18,505 nucleotides of DNA, taken from positions 1-18,505 of the forward strand of contig CALKUQ010000050.1 of the NCBI GenBank assembly GCA_937996705.1, given 5' to 3'. Position 1 is the first letter of the stretch. Each line of letters opens with the position of its first letter. This DNA comes from an uncultured Chlamydiae bacterium. Its GTDB lineage: Bacteria > Chlamydiota > Chlamydiia > Chlamydiales > 2-12-FULL-49-11. Positions 7,501-14,000 of this stretch are shown here, piece after piece. Below the pieces are notes generated by a model that saw nothing but the letters and a program-made list of their open reading frames with translations, made no database searches and was not told the origin of the DNA. Made by a program: the position numbers and the translations under genes.

Positions 7501-7613
7501 CGGGGGAAGTTTTAGCCAAATCTCTCTTGTTTCAACCCCTTAAAGAGGGTAAAGAGATCGATATTAATGATCAGCTTATAAAACTCCAGATTTCAAAAGC
7601 AGTTCAGGTGTAA
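4503..7613 (+). CDS. ileS: Isoleucyl-tRNA synthetase, eukaryote-like type 2
   Basis: This cytoplasmic enzyme charges tRNA-Ile with isoleucine using ATP and hydrolyses misformed valyl products. The class I signature HYGH is at residues 53-56 inside PPFATGLPHYGHILAG, and GWDCHG is at 82-87. The editing domain carries WTTTPWTLPSN (from 220) and GTGIVHMAP (312-320). KMSKR is at 586-590, followed by the helical anticodon-binding region. The HYGH and GWDCHG contexts resemble the eukaryotic/type 2 class, which is known for low mupirocin sensitivity, rather than the bacterial HIGH class. The frame is open back to 4305 through ssrA, but the ATG at 4503 has a ribosome site and gives 1036 residues, the length I recall for chlamydial IleRS. 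The next gene starts 22 nt downstream. Confidence 0.97.
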   Translation: MFKRDKESFSKREEKVLAFWESQDIFHKSLKNRVDAEHFSFYDGPPFATGLPHYGHILAGTIKDVVARYKTMKGFSVPRRFGWDCHGLPVENEIEKTHGLSGALQIEDYGIGKFNEECRKIVLRFTSEWKRTVLRMGRWVEFDKTYHTMDRSFMESVWWVFSEIWKKGLVYEGYKVMHYSPKLGTPISNFEANLNYREVDDPSLTVKFQLEGREECLLVWTTTPWTLPSNLALAVGPKLEYVKIRERESGALYILAKSRLQAIFSEQNFDIVDSFLGEALLGKKYIPLFPYFKDHPNSFVVLQGDFIATDEGTGIVHMAPAFGEDDFYACKAAGIEGVCPIDVNCQFTLEVPDYQGLFVKDADKEIIKRLKSELKVFKHQTIRHRYPFCWRTDLPLIYRAVSTWFIAVEKIKDKIEANNQLINWVPHHIKDGRFGKWLESARDWAVSRNRYWGTPLPIWRSEDGDMIVISSVEDLEQRVGQKVEDLHRHFIDHLTFEENGKVYRRVTEVFDCWFESGSMPYAQNHFPFENAEVTMKEFPADFIAEGLDQTRGWFYTLTVIASALYDQPAFLNVIVNGIVLAEDGHKMSKRLKNYPDPELVIGKYGSDAVRLCLLNSPVVRAEDMNFSETAVEGVLKQVLLPLWNSYSFLATYAEIYEWVPTADNFDRPKADLDRWILSRLQKLIEDVTERMDRYELDAAVEPIILFVDQLTNWYIRRSRTRFWADENSEDRRQAFETLYTVILTIVKLASPMIPFLTESIYQELKREGSEESVHLTDFPKVDEYLRDIELEEEMAATQLIVNSGHALRKEHQIKVRQPLRMAHIVASEKRVLEGLERHKHLIMDELNVKDLAFQGDETAFVKLKPKANYRVLGKKVGKFMNQVREKIDQFDQNTLKKIFNKEVVEIEIEEQKILLTAEDVVVEREVLEGLVAACVDGITIVLDTEITQELRQEGIAREIINKINTLRKQEGFEITDRINLEIEAPLEIEEACKAYYPYISGEVLAKSLLFQPLKEGKEIDINDQLIKLQISKAVQV

Positions 7614-7635
7614 ATTTTTTAAAGGTGCTTTTATT

Positions 7636-8199
7636 ATGAATCCTGTAGATAGAAAAGTTTCTTACCTTTATTGGCCTACTCAAAGAGGGGTCTATGTGGG
7701 GCATGCAGAGGTGGCGTTTTTAGGGAGATCGTATTCGCTTAAAAATTGCGTGTTAGAAGATAGGGAGTTAGAAGAAGTTTTTGGGGCAGGAGAACATGGA
7801 GGAAGACCTTTTTTTGAATTTTCTGTAGAAGCAAGCGAAGATCAGATTGCCAAACTAAAAGAGCTGGTTTCAAAGGAGAGTGGTCCGATTTGCTCTCTAG
7901 CAGCACTGAACCTTCTTAAAAAAGTGAAATGCTTAGAGGTGCCTAAGTTGTTTCGAATTTTCCCCTCTCATTCCGCAGCATACCTGTTTGCTAAAAAGTT
8001 TTTTAGCAGAACTTCTAGGTTTGCCATAAATTGCCACGGCAATTTTTCCTTAAGAAATATGATTTCTAAAGTTTTGCCTGGGCCTTTGACCGAGTTTGTT
8101 ACTCTAAATGCTATAGCGATGGTTGCAAGTTCGATTCTCGGCGGTCCTGACCTCCCTATTCTTGGGATAATCATGATAGATTTCAAGTTTGTCCCCTAA
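7636..8199 (+). CDS. Unknown protein, possible permuted papain-like fold (187 aa)
   Basis: I do not recognise the family. The start has AAAGGTG at a suitable distance, and the 22-nt gap from ileS suggests co-transcription. The N-terminal half contains YWPTQRGVYVGHAEV with His23. GPICSLAALNLLKK follows around Cys86. A His before a Cys at the start of a helix is the order seen in circularly permuted NlpC/P60-type papain-fold enzymes, so a hydrolase or acyltransferase is conceivable, but the match is only by motif order. A second Cys (38) and His (54) could also matter. The C-terminal 35 residues are strongly hydrophobic (VASSILGGPDLPILGIIMI) and may be a membrane anchor or a buried core. No signal peptide is visible. 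Confidence 0.65.
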   Translation: MNPVDRKVSYLYWPTQRGVYVGHAEVAFLGRSYSLKNCVLEDRELEEVFGAGEHGGRPFFEFSVEASEDQIAKLKELVSKESGPICSLAALNLLKKVKCLEVPKLFRIFPSHSAAYLFAKKFFSRTSRFAINCHGNFSLRNMISKVLPGPLTEFVTLNAIAMVASSILGGPDLPILGIIMIDFKFVP

Positions 8200-8259
8200 C
8201 TTTTTTAGAAAATCCTCTTACTATAGCTTTTGAACCTCCTATTCATTTCGTGAAAATCC

Positions 8260-8278
8260 ATAGAGACAAATTCTCTAT
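8260..8278. promoter_or_regulatory. Short palindrome upstream of the DUF952 gene
   Basis: ATAGAGA (8260-8266) and TCTCTAT (8272-8278) form 7-bp inverted arms around a 5-nt centre, 18 nt before the ATG at 8297. Its size and place suit a repressor half-site pair or a small hairpin in the leader. There is no further support. Confidence 0.3.
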
Positions 8279-8296
8279 TAGGTGTATAACGGGTGG

Positions 8297-8716
8297 ATGA
8301 AAGGTCTAATTTTAATTTTAGTCAGTTCTCTTCTATCTGCAGCGTGGGGATTTTCTTCTGAGGTGGATAAAGAAAAGGGGAATCTTGTGAGTGATGAGAG
8401 TGTTGTTCCTACCTATTTATATAAAATTGTATCGGTTGAGGATTGGGAAAAAAGCCAAGGAAAGGAGTATCTAGTAACGGGAAGTATAGATAGCTCTTTT
8501 ATTCACTTGGCTACAGAAGAGCAGGTAGTTCCTGTTGCCAAAAAGTTTTGGGAAGGGAAGAGTTATGTGGTTTTAAGAGTCGATCCCAAAAAGATGATTG
8601 GGAGGCTTGTTTATGAAACAAATCCTGGGGGGACAACCCATTATTATCATTTATATGAGGGGAAAATTCCGATTGAGGCTGTAGTGGATTTTAGAGAAAT
8701 GGCTCCAAAATTGTGA
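8297..8716 (+). CDS. Exported DUF952-domain protein (139 aa)
   Basis: Residues 1-22 (MKGLILILVSSLLSAAWGFSSE) form a probable signal peptide. Residues 40-135 are a DUF952 domain: YKIVSVEDWEKS, then SFIHLAT at 67-73, VVLRVDPKKM at 91-100, and HYYHLYEGKIPIEAV at 115-129. DUF952 proteins are usually cytoplasmic, about 110 residues, and have been linked to the ADP-ribosyltransferase-like fold; no activity is established. Export is unusual for the family. A GTG at 8282 would add five residues, but ATG at 8297 starts directly with the signal peptide and is preferred, although the ribosome site is weak for either start. It lies 32 nt before the phosphoesterase gene on the same strand, so both may form one exported-protein operon. 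Confidence 0.8.
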   Translation: MKGLILILVSSLLSAAWGFSSEVDKEKGNLVSDESVVPTYLYKIVSVEDWEKSQGKEYLVTGSIDSSFIHLATEEQVVPVAKKFWEGKSYVVLRVDPKKMIGRLVYETNPGGTTHYYHLYEGKIPIEAVVDFREMAPKL

Positions 8717-8748
8717 AAAAATAGGTTCAATTTATAAAAGGTGTAACG

Positions 8749-9642
8749 ATGAAAAAGCAGAGAGGTCAGTTTCAACTAGAGCAAAATTTTAATTCTTGGA
8801 TGCTTAAGGTTTTTTATATAAGTTTCTTAGCCGGATTGAATTTTCTGATAGATTCATCACTTCATGCAACAACCCTATTTCCCGATTTTGATCACATTGT
8901 CATTGTAATTGAAGAAAATCACTCTTATGAGGAGGTTGTCGGTTCAAAATCTGCCCCCTATATAAATCAATTACTTGCAAAAGGGGCCTCTTTTAGTCAA
9001 TCGTATGCTGTGATTAATGCCAGTCTGAGTCAGCCTAATTATTTAGCCCTTTTTTCAGGTTCTACCCAGAATATGGGCAATCAGTTTCATCCTAAATTTG
9101 AAGCAGAGTGTTTGGGAAGTCTCTTGATTGCTGCAGGAAAGACCTATCTTGGATATTCCGAGGGGTTGCCAAGCGTAGGGTTTGATGGAATATCTTCAGG
9201 AAATTATGTTCGAAGGCACAATCCAAGCACTCAGTTTACGACACTGAGTCCCCATGTCAATCAACCATTTTCTGCATTTCCGAAGCATTTTGAGCAACTG
9301 CCCACCGTTTGTATCGTAGTCCCCAATTTAAAAAATGACGGTCATGACGGCTCTTTGATGACCATGGATACTTGGCTCAAAAATAATATCGGCGCTTATG
9401 CAGAATGGGCCAAAACGCACAATAGTTTGTTGATAGTTACTTTTGATGAGCCAAGTCATGATGTTAAATTTAAGAGAAATATCCCGACGGTTTTTTATGG
9501 GGCACATATAAAACCAGGGATTTATACCCAAAAAATCAACCACTACAATGTGTTAAGGACAATCGAAGATATGTATGGCCTTCACTATTTGGGTAAATCT
9601 GCTACTGCAACCCCAATTACCAATATCTGGAAAATGCAATAA
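8749..9642 (+). CDS. Exported phosphoesterase of the acid phosphatase/phospholipase C family (297 aa)
   Basis: This is a metal-dependent phosphoesterase (Phosphoesterase family, which includes acid phosphatases and non-specific phospholipases C) that would cleave phosphomonoesters or phospholipid head groups outside the cytoplasm. A hydrophobic segment at about 17-40 after a basic start is a signal peptide or anchor. Family motifs in order: HIVIVIEENHSYEEV (49-63, metal-binding Glu/Asn), SQPNYLALFSG (94-104, candidate nucleophile Ser94), PNLKNDGHDGS (192-202), DTWLKNN (207-213), LLIVTFDEPS (227-236) and HYNVLRTIEDMYG (265-277). Length fits the short single-domain class. AAAAGGTG precedes the ATG. 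It ends 15 nt before the convergent gene at 9658. Surface phosphatases can serve phosphate scavenging or host lipid attack; which applies cannot be read here. Confidence 0.9.
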   Translation: MKKQRGQFQLEQNFNSWMLKVFYISFLAGLNFLIDSSLHATTLFPDFDHIVIVIEENHSYEEVVGSKSAPYINQLLAKGASFSQSYAVINASLSQPNYLALFSGSTQNMGNQFHPKFEAECLGSLLIAAGKTYLGYSEGLPSVGFDGISSGNYVRRHNPSTQFTTLSPHVNQPFSAFPKHFEQLPTVCIVVPNLKNDGHDGSLMTMDTWLKNNIGAYAEWAKTHNSLLIVTFDEPSHDVKFKRNIPTVFYGAHIKPGIYTQKINHYNVLRTIEDMYGLHYLGKSATATPITNIWKMQ

Positions 9643-9657
9643 GTAGAAGATCCGGTT

Positions 9658-10929
9658 TTAACTCACTATAGGATCAAGAGTTATTGTTGTTGGGTAGACC
9701 GTAAGAAATTTTTCTAGGTCTAACGCGGTTAAAGCTTCGCAATCTCCTATAGTTCTAGAAGAATGTGTCGGCTTAAATCCGTGAAAGCGATAAATAGCTT
9801 TTTCTAACCACTCTCCGATAGCAGCACTCCCTCTAAGAAAGGGCATGCAGTGTGAAAACTCATAACGAAGTAGCCCTATTTTGGTTTGCAATTCCCCTAG
9901 ACCTATCTTATCAATACGAGAGGTAATGCAGTCGCGAAAAACCTTTGAGATGTTTTCTAAAGTTTTTCCGATAAGAAATGTGTCTTGATGGATAACCATT
10001 ATCGGTGAACCTAACTTTACAGGAGCAGTAGAGCTATTTAAGTCGCAGTAGATTCGTGTAAAATATTGAGAAAGGGCAAATAGTTTACCTTCAATTTCTA
10101 TACGATTGGTTGCAAGAAGATAAAAACAGTTCAAGGAAGGCTTTTGTTCGAGGGTAACTAAGTAGTTTATAACACCGGGGATGTCTTTAATGCTAGGATA
10201 GTGAAGCAGATACTGAGAGATCTGCAAAGAGGTTTTTAAGCGTTTGTAAAGCTCTGAATTTCTTTCTTTAAGGGTAGCTAATAGCCTTGCGTTTGTTTGA
10301 AAATCTATTATGGTGGTGGATTCAAAATTCTCTACGGCTTTATTTAGTTCGTCTAGAGTAGGAGAAATTAACAGGGAAGAGACCTTCTTGGGAGTTAACA
10401 CTTCTAATGTAAATCGATTTAATCTTCCAAGAGCAATAGAGTCAGTTGAATATGTTGTTTTTAGGAATTTTTCGTTGGTGTGCGGTAGACGGTTTATAAT
10501 AGAAGTAAGAGAGGTAAACATTTTTGTATGGAATTCCGAATAGTCTCCATTTAAGAAAGTTAGCAAGATAAGACTTTTTCCGTGACAAATTTCTTTACAG
10601 TCCGCTTCGTCATCTCTTCGGGTTCCAAAAAAATCAGAATTTGCCGATTTATGAGAGATTGCAGCTTGTTTACGTGCCCTTGCTAGGCCTCTAAGCACTT
10701 TATAAAAGCAGGCAGTTATATCCTTTTCTTTGTCAACACACTCTCTTATTAGGGTGCAAGCGGAAGTCACTGCGCTCCCTTCTCTTTCTAAAAAATCGGC
10801 TTGACGCCCTCCAAATTTTTCCGGATTTCGCTGTATTATATAGGATGAGTGGGTGGCTGCTAAGGAAGTCATTTTTATCTCGGATAATAATTTTGCAAAA
10901 ACTATAGATAATTGATCCGTTATTATCAA
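9658..10929 (-). CDS. Unknown 423-aa protein with an H-x-M-P-F-x-R-G-S-A-A motif
   Basis: I do not recognise the family. The protein is soluble, has no signal peptide or membrane segment, and is mostly helical in composition. The most conserved-looking part is near the C-terminus: SHCMPFLRGSAAIGEWLEKA with His360, followed by IYRFHGF. A His, then Pro-Phe, then a Gly loop faintly recalls the Fic active site, but the Gly-Asn-Gly-Arg core is missing, so this is only a lead. There are many Cys and His residues, including ADCKEICHGKS in the N-terminal third. The frame starts at a TTG (10929) with AAGGA 12 nt upstream; an ATG at 10872 would shorten it by 19 residues but has no clear ribosome site. 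It is convergent with the phosphoesterase and divergent from the giant gene, so it is its own transcript. A secreted effector is possible. Confidence 0.75.
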   Translation of the reverse strand: MIITDQLSIVFAKLLSEIKMTSLAATHSSYIIQRNPEKFGGRQADFLEREGSAVTSACTLIRECVDKEKDITACFYKVLRGLARARKQAAISHKSANSDFFGTRRDDEADCKEICHGKSLILLTFLNGDYSEFHTKMFTSLTSIINRLPHTNEKFLKTTYSTDSIALGRLNRFTLEVLTPKKVSSLLISPTLDELNKAVENFESTTIIDFQTNARLLATLKERNSELYKRLKTSLQISQYLLHYPSIKDIPGVINYLVTLEQKPSLNCFYLLATNRIEIEGKLFALSQYFTRIYCDLNSSTAPVKLGSPIMVIHQDTFLIGKTLENISKVFRDCITSRIDKIGLGELQTKIGLLRYEFSHCMPFLRGSAAIGEWLEKAIYRFHGFKPTHSSRTIGDCEALTALDLEKFLTVYPTTITLDPIVS

Positions 10930-10982
10930 TTTAAAAAAATTATCCTTATTTTGATTTGAAGGGTTAGATGTTAAAGTCTACT

Positions 10983-11011
10983 TTGTTAAAAAAACGTAAC
11001 TATCATAAAAT
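10983..11011 (+). promoter_or_regulatory. Candidate promoter of the giant repeat-protein genes
   Basis: TTGTTA (10983-10988) and TAAAAT (11006-11011) are 17 bp apart, about 70 nt ahead of the ATG at 11082. The region is very AT-rich, so such matches are cheap; this is the best-spaced pair I could find in the 152-bp divergent gap. Confidence 0.35.
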
Positions 11012-11081
11012 CATTGGATTACGGATATTTCCCAAGGCATGTACAATTAAATAAAAAGAATTAATTATTGAGAAAATAATT

Positions 11082-14000
11082 ATGAAAATAATGAAATCGC
11101 TTGATGCTTCTGCTAGTTGTGCTAATACTACATATGCAGATCTTTGCACATTTTGGAGTAGAGCGCCAACTTCTAATGATTTGCCTCCAGACGCCCCTGA
11201 AAATCAATTTTATTATCTTTTCGCAATGATACAAGCAGCCGAGGCTAATAATAATCAGGTGCCTAATGGGACAGGGGAACTCTGTAGTGAGAATGAGGTG
11301 ATTTGCTCCATCATTAATACTAATACCACTGCAGTTACTATCAATAGCGTGAGTACAACGCTTGGGATCGTTGCTGCAAAACTTCAGACAATGGCAGCGA
11401 TTCAGTGGATGGCTCAAGCAAAAAATAGTGTATATCAAGAAACAGATTTTACTGCTCTTTTAACTTCTACAGATACAAATATTAGTTCCTTTGTAAACAA
11501 TATCGTAACGATTCAATCGGACAATTCAAATAATTTTTATTTAGGAATGGGGCCTGAGACTGTGACCTTTCTGTGGGACAATTATTTGATCCCATTTTAT
11601 ACGTATATTACGAACGGAACTTCACCTCCAACACTATCTATGACCGTAACTCTTCTTTCAGACGGGGGAGAGACTATTACAGCTCAAGCTGGAGTTTTTC
11701 AAACTGGTTCATCTCAACTGGCTGTTAATCAGAAATATCCGGTTTTGAGCAGCTATACAGATCCCTCCTTTAACTTAACAAGCGGGAATTTTATATTCAG
11801 TGTAAATCTTGTTCTAGCTCAGATTTTACCTGTTAGTTCTTCAGGTAACCTTAATCAAAAATATTATGAAGGGCTGATTAGTTACGTAAAATCTGGAAAT
11901 GAAATCGACTATACAATTTCCATTAATCTGCCTCAAATTACAATCATAAATAACACAACCGAATCTATTTCATCGCAATTTACAAATATAAGCGGAATCA
12001 CATCTCCAATAGCAAGTAAAGGTAGCGGCTTTGGTACATTAACATCGCTTCCTTCAAAGACTCCTTTTGCAATAACAGGTGCTTCAAGTGATTTTAGTTA
12101 CGATGTTGATTTAGTCGATCTAATTATAAATCCTTCTGCAAACGCACCCGCAACTCAGGCAAATTTTGGTGCTTCGATTTTTTTTGATTCTGGGAAGGTT
12201 GCTTATACACTCTCTTTGAATCCAGTATCCATACAATTTATCAATAATACCAGTTCCAGTATGACATTTATAACATCAACTGGAAGTGGGCTCGCACCAG
12301 GAACAGGAATAAGTTGCTCAGGCAATTCTTGTACCGTTACGGTTGGTCCCAATTCGTCTATTACTGGAGAGTTTGCTTCATTTTTTAATTCAACAGTCTC
12401 CTCTGAAACAATTACGGTGACGGGTACTTATGGACAGGGGGCGAATGCTAAGCAAATTTCTACGATAGTCACAATAGCGGCTCCTTCTTCAACTCCTTCT
12501 AATAACACGCCTCAATTTAATCCCACAGGAACTCCAGGGGGATTCTCAACCTATGGTGCATTTATACCTGGAACTTCAACCTATGTCCTTAGTGTTACTG
12601 ATATGTCAGGCAATTTGCCTCCAACACCCGTGGTTACGAAGTCGATAATTTGGAACTTGCCCAGTAGCACCAATTCATTTTTTCTTGTGGCTACAAAAGT
12701 TCCTTTTACAGGAACCGAATTTGCGTATGATTCTTCATCATCTTATAAATCTGGCGCTTATGAAATTCCAGGCACATGCACTTCAAGTAGTCCTTGTACG
12801 TGGACTATTACGGACTCTAATGGATTTGCTAATTTTTTGGAGCCAGCTCAATTTTATGAAGAATATAATTATTTTTTATTAAATGACCAAAAGGGGAATT
12901 GGATCTACTTAGATTTTTCTGATAATGTTGTTCTTTCTTATTCCTCTTCTTATTCAAGTTCAAGCGCTCCTACAATTAATTATGATAATACAAAAAGCAC
13001 TTGGACGGTAACAATACCAACTCCCAGCACAGCAAAATCAACAATTACGTTTAATAACAATACCCCCTATAATATTTCTATTCCGCAGGAAATTCAGAGT
13101 GCTTTAACAAATACAGTTTCGGGTATAATTGGAAGCCCATGTAAGGGTGGTGGGCCCTGTTTGCCTGGCCTAAATAGTGTCCCACCTCCATTGACTCTAG
13201 AACCGTTTGCAATTAATACGATTGTTGAGTACAGCCAAATTCCCACGACATTAGTAAGCTTTACTCTAAGCGATAATACAGGCCAGGGTTCGATTCAATA
13301 TCCCCCCTTTTTAGCGACTCCAAACCCAACCCAATTTAATAGTGTATTAATAGAAAATAAAACAACTGCAATTACAGATGAAAGTGGATTGTTTAATTTA
13401 TCAATAACTAATGATTCAGGTAACTATATTATTAGTTTCGGGCTTGTAGACTCAACAGCGGCCGTAATTTTATTTGATAATGATTTTGGTTCATCTTTTA
13501 CTATTCAATTCGATAAGCAGAAGGTCCTTGAATCATTTTCAGGTGCAGGTAGTCAGGGAAATGCTTCTACTATTGTGAATAAAACAAATTGGACAACAAT
13601 GGTTGTTTCTCAAGAATTTATTACTGATTCGACCTCTACACAGCCTCTTCAATTGACGGGAAGTTACTCCGATGGTAGTTTTGGGTCAGGTGCAATTTCC
13701 TTTACGCCTCAAGTAACGACTATCCCACCAAACGCGACTAGCTTATTTAAGAGAGGTTCGTCGTCTTCGATTAGCTCCTATTATATTGATGTAAAGACAT
13801 TCAATCCAAGCAATGTTCAGCCAAATCTTACAATTAACTATCCCTTAGGAATACCAATCACAATAATAGGTTTGGATATCTTTACACCTACAGTTTTCCC
13901 TCCCTGCTGTATGATTCCACAAAACGCTTCCGATACCTACCTATTGCTAGGGACAGCTACAAGTTGTAATATACCAACTATTCCTGCAGGAGAGTTATCC

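Noticed and set aside
9649..9677. GATCC/GGATC inverted repeat between the convergent genes as a shared terminator
   Set aside because: The stem is only 5 bp with a long loop and there is no adjacent T-run on either strand.
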